From NCBI RefSeq assembly GCF_000237925.1, contig NC_031498.1:25182308-25246307 (forward strand): a stretch of DNA of 64,000 bases. Reading direction: 5' to 3'. The DNA is from Schistosoma mansoni. Its lineage: Eukaryota; Platyhelminthes; Trematoda; Strigeidida; Schistosomatidae. Of the stretch, positions 46,506-58,742 are shown in pieces. The translations under genes and the position numbers were made by a program. The notes beneath the pieces were generated by a model. The model worked only from the letters and a program-made list of their open reading frames with translations, made no database searches and had not been told where the DNA came from. Within the stretch, counting starts at the first letter, position 1, and each line of letters starts with the position of its first letter.

Positions 46506-46599
46506 TATAAGTCATTATTAAATAGATGAAGAATAGTTTCATTAATAGAAGAGTTAGTGAGATTTTAATGTATAGAAGATCTTTGAACGATGCTAAAAT

Positions 46600-47225
46600 G
46601 ATTTTGAGAATGTCGACTTCACAAGTAGGACTGAATGAGCGTTAGAAAAAACCAGTGTGAGGAATTAGTAAAGGTGAGGATTGATAAAGAATGGGCAGCA
46701 TTTCTACAATTGAAGAACATATGGAACTCAAAATAACTGTCAACTAATTTCGAAGTGAGAATCTTTAATACCAACGTCAAGACAGTCAGTTGTACTGTAT
46801 GGAGCTGAAACGTGGAAAACTACTACATCCATCGTCAAGAAGGTACAAGTATTGATAAACAGTCGTTTACGCAAAATACTCAACATTCACTGATCGGATA
46901 CGATCAGCCACAGCCTTTCATAGGAGACGACAAACCAGCTTCGAGCTGAGGAGGAAATTAGGAAGCGACGTTGGAAGTGGATCGGACATACATTGAGTAA
47001 ATCATCAAACTGCATCACGAGGCAATCCCTAACTTGAAATGGTGAATGGGACCAGAAAAGAGGAAGGCCAAAGAACACATTACTTTTGGAAATAGAAGGA
47101 GATATGAAAAGGATGAATGTTAACTGTAAAGAAGTTGAAAGGATTGTTGAGGACAGGGTTGGAGAGAGAATGCTGGTGGTTGGCCTATGCTCCTTTAGGA
47201 GGGTTAACAGGCGTAAGGTAAATAA
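46600..47225 (+). mobile_element. RTE LINE 3' end
   Basis: Covers the RT thumb region to the tail domain in broken frames, ending GGCGTAAGGTAAATAAAG. 5'-truncated. Confidence 0.83.
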
Positions 47226-47302
47226 AGTGAAGAATTAGAATTATGATTTACAGCCGATGGTTATTGTTAAGTATTAGATTTAGGGTTTTTTTCACGAACT
47301 GA

Positions 47303-47677
47303 CACTTCCAGTGCTTCTTCCTCATTTCTTCCTCCACTGAATGGAATCTGGTTTGTTTTCTCCCACACTAGGTTTTTGCTGATAGTGTCTGGCCAACGGA
47401 TCCAAAGTATCTTGCGTAGACAACTGTTAATAAACACTTGTATCTTCTGGATGATGGCTTTCGTTGTTCTCCAGGTTTCCGTCCCATACAGTAGAACTGT
47501 CTTGACATTCGTATTGAAAATTCCAACTTCGGTGTTTGTTGACAGTCAGTTGTTTTGAGTTCCAGATGTTCTTCAGTTGTAAATATGCTGCTTTCTCTCT
47601 TTCGATGCATGTCTTCAGATCTGCATCAGATGCACCGTGTTCATCGATGATGCTACCCAGATATGTAAAGGTTTTTT
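47303..47677 (-). mobile_element. RTE LINE internal segment
   Basis: Minus frames read KTFTYLGSIIDEHGASDADL and following. Unlike the others it lacks the terminal tail, so it is truncated at both ends. Confidence 0.83.
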
Positions 47678-48136
47678 TCAATAACTGTTTTTATTCATTT
47701 AACATATGAACCTCTGAAAGTGTAAGGAAGGAGCCTAATTTAATGAATTTACTTCATTTATTATTGTATTACATTTCTAACAGTAAGATAAACGAACCGT
47801 TTCTACTTAACAGTTACCTGAAAGGTTATCAAAATACACAACTTCTATTGATACACTGAGATGACATGACAAATGTTGACCTTCCACTATTTCTAAATGA
47901 ATAGTTAAAAGTGAATCTTTGTCTATACTCAAAAAGTGATTAAGAGCAGATATTTGGAGTTGTAGAAGCTACAAACATTGGTGAATTCAATCACATCACC
48001 ACCTTCCATATTCGAATACACTCGAGTTTTATCGTAGTATCCAAAGCAATGCAATTAATATTTCCTTTCCAATCTGTCTAATGTAAAGTTTTCACTTCTT
48101 ACAGCAATTATATCATAACAAATTATTGTATAAATT
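47678..48136. other. No feature recognised
   Basis: AT-rich, no supported gene. Confidence 0.35.
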
Positions 48137-48350
48137 CACTTAGTATTGTTTGTTTTTATCTTCCCATTATTGTTTAGGACTGCGATTGATCAATCTCTTA
48201 TTAGCATATGTACATCATGTGGGGATTGCCTCGATACTGCCTTAAATCATATCAATTCTAGGATGCAGGTACATCAAGCTGACGTGCTTAAAGTAGGACG
48301 AAACATGCGTCCTGGATTCCACTGCTCTTCACTATCTATCTTTCCTTATA
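48137..48350. repeat. Smα-type inverted composite
   Basis: Leader half on minus joined to ribozyme and tail on plus, with the same join as 25727-25935. The core retains GACGAAACATGCGTCCTGG but the CTGACGAG box is changed. Confidence 0.8.
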
Positions 48351-48587
48351 ATATATCTATACATGCTCAATATATCAACGGAAATAACTTACAAAACCTT
48401 AAAATGGTCAACTTTTAATGTCCACTAAACTCTTACATAAAATCTAAACTGTTTTGTTTTACATAATTAATATCACTCTATACAAATTTCATTTAAATCT
48501 AATTCAAAGGAATAGGAAACAATTTCCGTTCAATATTTCCTCTAGATTAAGGTAAATATATTCTTTTTCTAGAAAATTATGATAGAA

Positions 48588-48930
48588 GACGGCTTTGTAG
48601 AGATTTTAGTAATTTAATAGTTGGATTCATGATTCTATTGAAGCTAGACCATCATAGAAAAACCTGGAAACACTGGACGACCGTTTCGTCCTAGTATGAG
48701 ACCCCTGAGACAGTACGCATCCACGATCCCATCATCGGAATTCGAGCCTACGACCTGTCGTTGGATGCCAGTTCAGTGGTCTAGAGGTTGTGTTCGCGTA
48801 CAAAACCAAAGGTCCTATGTTCAAGTCTCACATGTGGGATCGTGGATGCGCACTGCTGCGAAGTCCCATATTAAGACGAAACGTGCGTCTTGGACTCTAC
48901 TACTAGTCACCATCCATCTTTGCTTATAAA
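48588..48930. repeat. SINE-B fold-back ending in an Smα tail
   Basis: 48588-48760 SINE-B on minus. 48762-48880 SINE-B head on plus. From the ribozyme onward (48880-48930) the sequence is the Smα tail (ACCATCCATCTTTGCTTATA). The chimeric switch lies in the hammerhead. Confidence 0.8.
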
Positions 48931-49191
48931 TTAATGTATAATCTATGATTCAATAATATATCTATCCATGCTTAATATAACAACTGAATCGTTCACTAAA
49001 CTCTTCTGTTAAATTTCACTGTTCTCTTTTCATAATTATTATTAATCTCTATACAAATTTCACTTCAATATAATTCAAAGGAATATGAAACAATTTCCGT
49101 TCGATGTTTTCTCCTAATTAAAGTAAATACATCGTTTCTTTTTTACAAACAAAATATCCCTTATTCTTTATGAACAAGAATCTACTTTAAA

Positions 49192-49487
49192 TTCAATTCG
49201 TATTGTTTGTTTGTATCTTTCCATTGATGTTTAGGACTGAAATTGGTCAGATTCTAATTGGAATATGTGCATACTGTGGGTATTGCCTCGATGAAGTCTT
49301 AATTCACAAGCAATGTAAGCAAAGATGGATAGTGGCTAGCATTGAAATTCAGTTTGGCTTGTGTTTTGTCCTATTTGGGACTCGTCAGCTGGATGTACCT
49401 ACATCTCAGAGTTGATGTTCACTCTGGTACTCGAACCCAATCACCATCACGTTATCCACTCAGTTACTGAGCCCTGATAGCTACTTT
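49192..49487 (-). repeat. Smα-type SINE, full length
   Basis: Leader, tail, ribozyme with intact CTGACGAG box but GACAAAAC core, and tRNA head on minus. Confidence 0.87.
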
Positions 49488-51793
49488 AATCTATATTGTA
49501 TATATTTCTAAACTATTAGTTTCATTTTCATTGATAATGTCTTCTATTAAAATAGTAGATTTTGTTTCTAGTATAGTAATGCTTAATTTTCCCATATATT
49601 CATTGATATATTCAAAGTAGCATATATAGATAGATATATATACTAGTTATCATTATATTTCATTACATAATTCAATCATATCACCTATTACGTAATATCC
49701 CAAAAAACGAAATTTCATATAACTTTGTATCGAAATTGTATAAGTAATGAACAATAGATAAAACTTTTGATTATTTTTCATTAATCAGTGAAAAATAGGT
49801 CCTACTTCCTATTTTATTATTTCTGTGTATGACTTCCTACCGAGGGGTAGTGCATGCACACCGCTGTGGAGTCCCATACTAGTACACTGATCAGTTCATG
49901 ATCTCATTAAAAAATAATTCATATTATAGATTATAGAAACAACTGATCGTACATGTTTACATTTGATGATTATTGTCACAGACAGCAATTTATTAAACCT
50001 TTATCGTTCAGAAACCTTTACCTCACGTTTTTCAGGAAAAGATAGAATCCATATAATGTGAACAGCGATACAGGAAGCCGTAAAAAACTACAGAGGTTGT
50101 TTTTGGGGATGTTATCTCATTTATTTCAAGGCTTGTATAACTGTAACATATACGTTTTCCGCTAATCTATTCTACAGATCATAAGCTTCCGTTTGATGTA
50201 TTATTCACTGCCATAGCCTTTTCTGTTCCAAAGTTATTGTAATTTAGACGTAACCTTTGTACTCTATTTTTCATTCTAATCCCCCAGTTTTGGACATAAT
50301 TGTATTTTCCTAATTATTGTACGTTGTGGTCAGGTTAGTCATCTATTTATTCATGTATCTTTTTACACTAATCTGAATTCGGGTACCAGATCCGAATTGG
50401 GAGTAGATCGAGTAGTGTTCCAGTTGTCTTGTCTCCTCTCTCTCACGTGGTTGTCAGTCAATCAGGGATACAATAGTTTACTTCTCTCTATCCCCACTTT
50501 GAACTCACGCATACTAGCCTCAAGGTTAAGCCAGTCAGCCTATCGCGTCAAGGTCTTGATCTACATTAGACAAGTTATCCTCGGCACAAAAGTGGGTAGA
50601 TAGATCAAGGACATAACACCATATCTTTTAAAATTTTCCGTCATTACTATTTGGTTTCACATTCAAACTGCTCAGATTGTTCCTTACCATAACATACAAC
50701 AGCATAGCATTCACAACTTCAGGAAATATAAATGAGGTACATTTTTCAACTATCTTTCTATATTATTCTCTTAACATGTAACCAATTGATTAATTATTCA
50801 TTGTTTTAAAAACTGTATTTGAAATAATGACAGTCCGGATTTTTTTTTTCAAATTTCCTGTGCTACATTGAGTCACTTAGACTAGCGGATACATTGAAAC
50901 TTGTTCGATAGATTGTTATGTTGTGGGGTCGTCCAGATTTGATACCGATTCTAAACTTTCCTATATGTGAGCTTAAATTAGTTACTGGATTAAGAAGACT
51001 GAGAATGTAAAAGAAGCTTTTATTGACTAAAACCAATGTGAAAATATATGTAGACCCATTCATAAATATAAGCTTTTCTCCTTTAGGGAATAAAGTCATA
51101 TTTTTAATTAATGACGTGTGCTTTTTTCCACAGAAAATGAATCCTATTCTTGACAAATAGAATGAGCTTATGAGCTTATTTCTCATTGGCCTAGCATATC
51201 AAGAAGACTGAATAACATTAAAGGATTAGAAAAATATGACATTAGTCCCTACTCAATGATCAATGAATTGCAGATATCTCAGTCAGTGTCAGCATGAATA
51301 ACTCAGTGGTACTTTCTCAGATTACGATTTTGGGTAACTCTGGTTTGGATCTACTAAGCATCATCAGTTCCCTCAACATTGCAGATATGAATTAGTGGCA
51401 AGTGACAATTGTATCGAATACTGAATAGAATTGCAAACCATTAAGTGGAATTAAAGGGGTTAGTGTAACCTGAAAATTACAATTACAATAAAGTTAACAT
51501 TTTAGTTTGGTTTTCATTTCAAAAGACTTTATCTCTTCAGTCAAACTATGGAATTACTGAAAACTAGGGGACGTCAAATAACTTTCTTCTGAATGAATCT
51601 TACTAACATTGCGTGCACACATTAGATCAAGTCTATCATCTTCAGGCTAAACACAGACCACGTTACTATAAACAAGAAAGTTGATATCCCGTGGTTCATA
51701 TTTATAAAAACACAGTAAATTCCCTATACAGCACAACGATTGTTTAGTGCTGTCGGTGATATATTCAACTTTAGAAGAAGTTAAACCACACTT
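49488..51793. other. Long interval without a recognised gene
   Basis: AT-rich. A possible SINE-B relic at 49845-49900. GC-richer part at 50390-50600 may be part of an LTR-like or unknown repeat. No splice-supported exon identified. Confidence 0.4.
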
Positions 51794-52022
51794 NNNNNNN
51801 NNNNNNNNNNNNNNNNNNNNNNNNNNNNNNNNNNNNNNNNNNNNNNNNNNNNNNNNNNNNNNNNNNNNNNNNNNNNNNNNNNNNNNNNNNNNNNNNNNNN
51901 NNNNNNNNNNNNNNNNNNNNNNNNNNNNNNNNNNNNNNNNNNNNNNNNNNNNNNNNNNNNNNNNNNNNNNNNNNNNNNNNNNNNNNNNNNNNNNNNNNNN
52001 NNNNNNNNNNNNNNNNNNNNNN
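51794..52022. other. Assembly gap (N)
   Basis: 229 undetermined bases. Frames drawn across it are meaningless. Confidence 1.
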
Positions 52023-52268
52023 CTTGGTTGATATCTCATGCTCCACGAGGAGCAGCAGGCGTTAATAAAGTTTATTCGATTAGATGCTGACTCCATTGGA
52101 GCACCATGTTATAACTTGTGGCCTTGCGCCCTATCAATAAATAATGTAATGATACTGCCGATTAGAGAAACAGTGACTTTTCGACTGGACCACTGACGCA
52201 TAAACTTCCTATCCTCATCTATTCAGTCCGGAATACTAATCTCAGCCACCGCAATATGAATCATGTAT

Positions 52269-52494
52269 NNNNNNNNNNNNNNNNNNNNNNNNNNNNNNNN
52301 NNNNNNNNNNNNNNNNNNNNNNNNNNNNNNNNNNNNNNNNNNNNNNNNNNNNNNNNNNNNNNNNNNNNNNNNNNNNNNNNNNNNNNNNNNNNNNNNNNNN
52401 NNNNNNNNNNNNNNNNNNNNNNNNNNNNNNNNNNNNNNNNNNNNNNNNNNNNNNNNNNNNNNNNNNNNNNNNNNNNNNNNNNNNNNNNNNNNNN
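52269..52494. other. Assembly gap (N)
   Basis: 226 undetermined bases. Confidence 1.
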
Positions 52495-52689
52495 TTCGGT
52501 ATTATAGCTGATGCCAGTTCGTGATCGAAACATTAAATATGATTTCTAACCTTAAAGTTCAACTTTAAATCCTAATCCCAGCTTCTCGCACTAATTCATA
52601 ACCCTCATTTAACCACAGTAAGTAGATGAACATTTTCAAGGTCATTTTAGCGTTTCTCAAAGGTCATCCATAAATTATAGTCTCAGCAC

Positions 52690-52868
52690 ATAATCTAGTT
52701 GCTCAACAGTTATAGAATAACAATATATGTATAGTATTAATCCATAAATAGATCCCAACAGTTACCATTCAATATTCTCGTCGGGATATAATACATCAAA
52801 CAAACAATACTAAGTGAATTTAAACTTCACCTGATTGCACAAGCAAGTGGCGATCAGGACTCAGTAGC
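52690..52868 (+). repeat. Old repeat plus Smα-type fragment
   Basis: 52690-52795 resembles 4680-4860. 52797-52868 is the Smα leader up to the A box. Confidence 0.6.
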
Positions 52869-53278
52869 TAATAGTAATTTCCACAAAAACCCCCTCTGAT
52901 ATTGATCAACATATGCTCACTAGTGACTGGCTTCAAGAGGTATATCCTGAAGTTCTAGTGAGAAACAGTGACTAGTGGAGTTTAACCATGTCCTTTGTGA
53001 GATATCAACTCACTCAAGACAATAGTGTATGTGTCGCTCAATTTCGTGGGTCGATTGAAGTTAGACATGAACACCGCTGGATGTCAGCCGGCTCATTGGT
53101 CTGGAGGCTAAGCGCTCGCGCGCGAGACTGATAGGTCCTGGGTTCGAATCTCGGGAGGTGGGATCGTGAATACGCACTGCTGAAAAGTCCCACAATAGGA
53201 CGAAACGGCTGTCCACTGCTTCCAGGTTTTCCATGGTTGTCTAGCTTCAATTGACTCATGATCTCAACTACTGAAATT
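52869..53278 (+). repeat. SINE-B tail-to-head tandem, well preserved
   Basis: A 3' tail end (52869-52900) precedes a full plus copy with A box near 53092, B box GGTTCGAATC near 53143, and a ribozyme in which CTGAGGAG is CTGAAAAG, so inactive. Confidence 0.9.
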
Positions 53279-53619
53279 TTATTATACATAAGTGGCGAAC
53301 GTATTTGTATTACATTATTGATTAAGGATTCAACATTTCTTTTACAAAATTAATATTTCTTCCATTTAATTACTTTTTAAAAGTATCATATTAATTTTAT
53401 TAGATTAATGGTAACACTGACATGAATTATATCAACCCGGAAACAAGATAAACTCTGTTAGTTTATATCGTCTGTCACCATTATTGTTATCTTACCGTAT
53501 ATTTAGAAAAAAAGTGCTTGGCGTCATTATTGATTTAAGTAATATAAAAGTTAGGATTTCCATTTCCTGTTTTAACCGGCATGTTATATTATGTTATTGG
53601 GTGATGAATAACATTTTGG

Positions 53620-54019
53620 AGTCATTTAATATCGTATGTTTGAATCTTCCCATCGATGTGTTAGGACTGCAACAGATCACTCTGCTTACCATGCTTGTGA
53701 ATTAAGGCTATATTGAGGCAATACGCACACTATGCACATATGCCAATTAGAGACTGACCAGTTGCAGTCCTAACACATCGATGGGAAGATTCAAACAAAC
53801 AATACTAAATGAATTTAATCTTCACCTCATCGCACAAGCAAGTGGCTATCAGGACTAAGTGGCCGACTGGATAACGCGATGGCGTTTGAAGTGAAAGATA
53901 TTGGGTTCGAGTCCCAGAGTGAACATCAACTCTGAGATGCAGATACATCCAGTTCCAAATAGGACGAAACGCGCGCCAAACTGGATTCCACCGCTAGCCA
54001 CTATCCATCTCTGCTAACC
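53620..54019 (+). repeat. Smα-type inverted dimer with 13-bp target duplication
   Basis: 53637-53674 is the inverse of 53763-53800. A complete plus copy with A and B boxes follows. Exact duplication AATAACATTTTGG at 53607-53619 and 54020-54032. The ribozyme has lost its CTGACGAG box. Confidence 0.92.
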
Positions 54020-54181
54020 AATAACATTTTGGGTTATAAATTACGGCAATAAATAACTTATATTCAATGACCAATTTAATTTAGTTATTTTATTTCTAAT
54101 TCTCCTGAGGATTATTTTAAACAAATAAATAACCTTGAACCGGATACATTCATTTTCAATTTAAAATAAAGTTATCAGTAT

Positions 54182-54405
54182 GGGGTTATGGAGGTTATAA
54201 AGTTTTCGATTGAGATCATGGACTGATTAATGTTAAATCACCATTGAAGACCTAGGAGCACCGGAATGCCGTTTCGTCCTGTTAAAGGCCTCCTCATCAG
54301 TGCCCATCCACCACCCCGCCCCGCGAGATTCGAACCCTGGATCTTTGGTTCCACAAGCAAACGCTTAACCTCTAGACCACTTAGTCGTCATCCAACGGTG
54401 TTGAT
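54182..54405 (-). repeat. SINE-B sister subfamily
   Basis: Tail words GATTGAGATCATG, ribozyme part GTTTCGTCC, B box near 54330, A box near 54380. Confidence 0.8.
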
Positions 54406-54509
54406 GTGGTTGGAATCTCGCGAGCAGGAGCGAACATACAATTAGTCATTCATTTACGTTTAAATTGTGAACTTTTCACATGATTCACATCTAACTAAAT
54501 CATATTCTC

Positions 54510-54790
54510 TCGAGTTTGGCATTGTGGAGATTGTTGGATGTGGTTGAGACCATAAACAGATCAATGTTAGACCATCGTTCAGAACCTGGAAGCACTGAAC
54601 AGACGTTACATCCTAGTATGAGACTCTTGATCCAGATGCATCCACGATCCCACACATTGGATTTGAACCAACGAGTTCCGGTCTTGTGCGCGAAAGCTTA
54701 ACTTCTGAACCATTATTCGGAAATCCAATGGCGCTAATGTCTAACTTCAGACAATCTAAGATTTCACGCTACCATCTAATATTTTCTTCG
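54510..54790 (-). repeat. SINE-B sister subfamily (diverged)
   Basis: Same order of tail, dead ribozyme and tRNA head as 54182-54405, with lower conservation. Confidence 0.7.
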
Positions 54791-54814
54791 GTGGGTATTT
54801 GCCTCATATTATTC

Positions 54815-55825
54815 TACATACTTACGTTTGTTACCCTTCATCGAGAACCATAGGCCGCCCATCAGCACTCCCTATCCAACTCTGTCATGGACAATCCTTC
54901 CCACTTCTATCCAGTTGGTATTTATCCTTTTCATGTCTGCTTCCAATTCTCAGCGCAATGTGTTCCTTAGTCTTCTTCTTTGCCATTCCCCTTCAGGATT
55001 ACAAGTTATTGCTTGCCTCGTGATGCAGTTTGATTGTTTTCACCATGTATGTGCTATCCATCTCCAACGTCCTTTTCTAACTTCCTCTTCAGTTGGAAAA
55101 TGGTTTGTCCTTAAACACTGCAGGCTGTCGCTGATGATATCCGACTAACGGACATTCAGTATCTTACGTAGGCAATTATTTGTAAATACTTATACATCTT
55201 TGATGGTGGTTGTGGTAGTATAGTAGAACTATCTCGACGTTCGTACTGAAGATTCTGAGTTTATTGTTAGCTTTCCGACGGCTGCTTTGAGCTCCATGTG
55301 TTTTTCATTTGTAAGATTGTTGTCCTTGCTTCGCTAGTCCTTACCTTTTCGTCTGCATCAGATCCTCCCCGTTCATCGATGATGCTCTCAAGCACGTGAA
55401 AGATTATACAACTTTCTAGAGCATCTCCATTAAGTGTGATTGGGTTGGTGTTCTCCGTGTTGTATTTGAGGTTCTTGCTTTTTCCTTTGTGTATTTGGGG
55501 TCCACTAATGTAGAGGCTGCTGCTACACTAGTTGTCTTCATCTGCATTTGTCCGCGTGTTTGGGATAGAATGGTCAAATCATTTGCGAAGTCCAAATCTT
55601 CTAATTGATTCCGAGCTTTTCGCTTTTATTCATTGCTTTTTCTCAGATGGGGAAATCTTCATAATTTGGTCGATCACCGGAAGAAAGAGATAGGGGGAGA
55701 GTAGGCAGCACTGTCTTACTCCGGTCCTCATTTGGACTGCATCTGTCAGTTGTTCTACATGTACCAATTCGCAGTGTAGTCTGTCGTATGAATTCCGGAT
55801 GATGTTGACGATCTTTTCAGGTACA
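54815..55825 (-). mobile_element. RTE LINE, about 1 kb including part of the RT domain
   Basis: Minus-strand translation in pieces includes RTGVRQCCLLSPYLFLPVID, an RTE-type reverse-transcriptase block, then the tail domain. Many stops and shifts. The longest LINE copy here. Confidence 0.85.
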
Positions 55826-55955
55826 CCGCATGTAGCTTTTTAGGATTGCTAGCGTTTTCAAGCCTGGGTAGATGATGATGGTTGGGCATGGGGTCAACAA
55901 CCACATCTCGTAGATAACAACCTTGCTAAGAAAGCACTAACCGGAAAAAAACAAT
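55826..55955 (+). mobile_element. 136-bp mini-retroposon-like segment
   Basis: Aligns with 23833-23968 from CCGCATGTAGC to CTAACCGGAAAAAA, opposite in strand to the adjoining RTE. Either a separate insertion or an inverted 5' end. Confidence 0.65.
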
Positions 55956-56233
55956 GTAAACTATTTAGACTCTATCCTCTGAGTCGGCGCCTCATGGTGA
56001 AAGCTGATGTTCTTCGGAAGTTACAAGGCCGATTTCTCTTAAACAATCAGAGCAACAATTATTATCTATACATAGAATATTATTCTACTTGCTAAAGTCA
56101 AAATCTGAATACGATTGTATAAGCACAGTACAGATTTGTTTTCATTGTTGAACATTATATATTCATTGATAACTTTGATTTTCATTATTAACCTAAAGAG
56201 GTTCAGACACGTTCGTTGAACAAAACGTTACAA

Positions 56234-56394
56234 TACAAAGGAAACAAAGTAGAATGATTTTAGGGCAATTAAAATGGAAATAGATCTGATCATGTTAATG
56301 TCATGTCTGAACTAACATAATAAAACATTACCATGATGAGATCTATTTCCATTTTGATTGCTCTAAAAAAATATTCAACTTTGTTTCCTTTGTA
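56234..56394. repeat. Long hairpin
   Basis: 56234-56301 pairs with 56327-56394 over about 68 bp with few mismatches and a loop near 25 nt. Small non-autonomous fold-back element or precursor-like hairpin. Confidence 0.85.
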
Positions 56395-56424
56395 CTATTT
56401 AACCTTTTTATTAATTGAATTCGA

Positions 56425-56505
56425 TTATTTATTTGTTCTCTGAAGAAACGACATACAATTAGTTACGAAACTTAAGAAATTTCATTCTCTACTCATTCAT
56501 ATATT
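56425..56505 (+). repeat. PLE-type 3' untranslated fragment
   Basis: CTCTGAAGAAACGAC and GTTACGAAACTTAAG echo 27532-27570. Confidence 0.4.
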
Positions 56506-56510
56506 ACTAA

Positions 56511-56815
56511 TGTAGTGGATAGAAGACGGGTGGGGACAATCGAGTGAACTTAAGTACACAATTACAGACTATCTCACTAAAATCTGACAACCATACAGTC
56601 AACAGTCAATTTGCAAACTATCAATCAATTGTCTCAATCTTGACTGTTCTTTCTGGAAATATCAGTCCATCGTCTCCGATTATTATTGTTCATGCATTTT
56701 GATACCAACTGCGTTCCGTTCCCGTTCCTTCCTTATCGATCTTCTAATAAAATGCATTCTATACCTGACCATCGTTATATACTACTTATGTGGATATAAG
56801 TAACTCACACCATAA
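56511..56815 (+). mobile_element. Solo LTR, family 1
   Basis: TGTAGTG start and CACACCATA end, colinear with 42913-43194 and 10414-10719. Fossil. Confidence 0.82.
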
Positions 56816-57014
56816 TAGAACTTATTTCATGTAACTGTGAATGAATACTTTTTAATATTAAACAAATATTGAACAATCTTTATGAATATAATTCCACGGC
56901 TGAATGGTTTCGACTTTATCTATAATCTTTAGAATGTTGAATACATTTCTTAACAGTTGATTTAGGTAGATTTACTGACTCTTCTCCTAAAATGTCAAAC
57001 CTTTAAAAATTTTC

Positions 57015-57158
57015 CATCCGATTATTATTGTTCATGCATCTTCATATCAATTGCATTCCTTTCGCGTGCTTTCCTTATCGTTCTTCTCCTCAAATACATT
57101 CAATATCTGACCATCATCATATACTATTTATGTGGATATAAGTAACTCACATCACACT
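57015..57158 (+). mobile_element. LTR family 1 fragment
   Basis: Only the terminal half, from TTATTATTGTTCATGC to CACATCACA. Fossil. Confidence 0.8.
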
Positions 57159-57459
57159 TACATATTACTTTTACCATTAACAATCTAAGCAATGCTTGAT
57201 TTATTCAAAATTATTGAATCAAAAGTTGATAATAATATTTAAAAGCAGAAATTAAGTTAGAGTTGAACAGTGGATATAACTGCTAACTACACTACTTAAT
57301 TGTTTATATAAGTATAGATGCAGCGTGGTTGGAAACCTCAACTACTAACCACTACATCATCGGTCCTTATATAACACTATTGTTTCCAGTATAAATCTAT
57401 TATTATGACAGTTATGACTAAATATAATGTTGATGACAATAGATGATTTATTTAGAATG

Positions 57460-57697
57460 TCTAGCAGTGGAATCCAGTTCGACGCGCGTTTCTTGCTGTT
57501 CGAGACTCGTCAGTTGGATTTACCTGCATCAAATAGTGAGTGTTCACTCTAGGACTCGAACCTTTCGAATCAAACAACATCGCGTTATCCACTTAACTAC
57601 TGAATCATGATAGCCACTCTAATGTGCAACGGGGGTGAAGTTTAAATTCACTTAGTATTGTTTTACTTGAATCTTCCCATTAACATTTAGGACTTTT
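57460..57697 (-). repeat. Smα-type SINE
   Basis: Ribozyme, B-box relic, A-box side, then leader. The ribozyme keeps CTGACGAG but its GAAAC side reads AGAAAC after an altered stem II. Confidence 0.85.
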
Positions 57698-57954
57698 AAA
57701 TCATTTCTTAAGTTTGTAAAATGGGATGAATTACTTCAATCAATAACATTGTCATGTTATACAATTAAAATGCATAAGAACTTATTTCCCTTGCATGTAA
57801 AAAAGAAACATATGTTTTGATGAAACAAATTCTATAAAAAGCAGTATTAGTTTCTTCTACCAAACTTATTGGAACCTTATAACAAATACTCAGCAATACG
57901 TTTCAAAGTTTACCTTCTACAAAATAGCGATTGAAGTTAAATATATATAACACT

Positions 57955-58095
57955 GAATACTGATTCAGTAACCTAGGGGTTAATCGTTCATATACAAGAT
58001 CGAATGTTTTTGGTTCATTCCTGGATGGATACTACTAGTACAAAATGACTGTCCAGTGCTTCCTGATTTCCATTAGTGATCCAGCTAAGATCAGT
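57955..58095 (+). repeat. SINE-B relic
   Basis: Weakly similar tRNA head and ribozyme tail (CTGTCCAGTGCTTCC). Confidence 0.5.
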
Positions 58096-58186
58096 TCGGG
58101 ATATAAATTATCAACAACAACATAAAAACCCAACAAAATATTCATATATTAGTTTTAATGGACATAAATTCAAAGAGATCTATATT

Positions 58187-58365
58187 TTTATAGTTAAAAG
58201 CATGATTCAGTTGAAGCTAGACCACCAAGAAAAAAACCTGGAAGCACTGGACGGCCGTTTTGTTCTACTGTCGGACTCCTCAGCAGTGCGTATCCACGAT
58301 CTCGCCTCGTGAGATTTGGACCTACAACCTACTATGAAAATACTAAATCTCCACAAAACCCCTTG
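58187..58365. repeat. SINE-B fold-back
   Basis: Minus tail, ribozyme (G of GAA changed) and B-box side, joined to a plus 3' tail at about 58330. Confidence 0.83.
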
Positions 58366-58394
58366 TGAGATTGACATTGCCAATTTTTTTATTG

Positions 58395-58742
58395 TTGGGT
58401 CCGTTGGCCAGACACTATCAACAACAATCTACTGTGGGAGACAACAAACAAGATTCCATCCAGTGGAGGAAGAAGTCAGAAAGAAGCGGTGGAATTGGAT
58501 AGGACACATATTGAGGAAATCACCCAATTGCGTCACAAGGTAAGCCCTCACATGGAATTCTGAAGACCAAAGGAGAAGAGGAAGATCAAAGAACACATTA
58601 CTTCGAGAAATGGAGACAGACATGAGGAGAATGAACAAAAATTGGATAGACCTAGAAAGGAAGGCCGAGGACAGAGTGGGTTGGAGAAAGCTGGTCGGCG
58701 GACTATGTTCAATTGGGAGTAACAGGCGAAAGTAAGTAAGTA
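58395..58742 (+). mobile_element. RTE LINE 3' end
   Basis: [20 protein letters not shown] then a shifted frame to the NRRK end and (AAGT)n tail. 5'-truncated. Confidence 0.87.

Noticed and set aside
50397-50603. 68-codon plus-strand frame in a GC-richer patch
   Set aside because: No splice sites, no recognisable domain, and the patch looks repeat-like. Left as unannotated.
51647-52533. Frames across the N runs
   Set aside because: Most of each translation is undetermined sequence.
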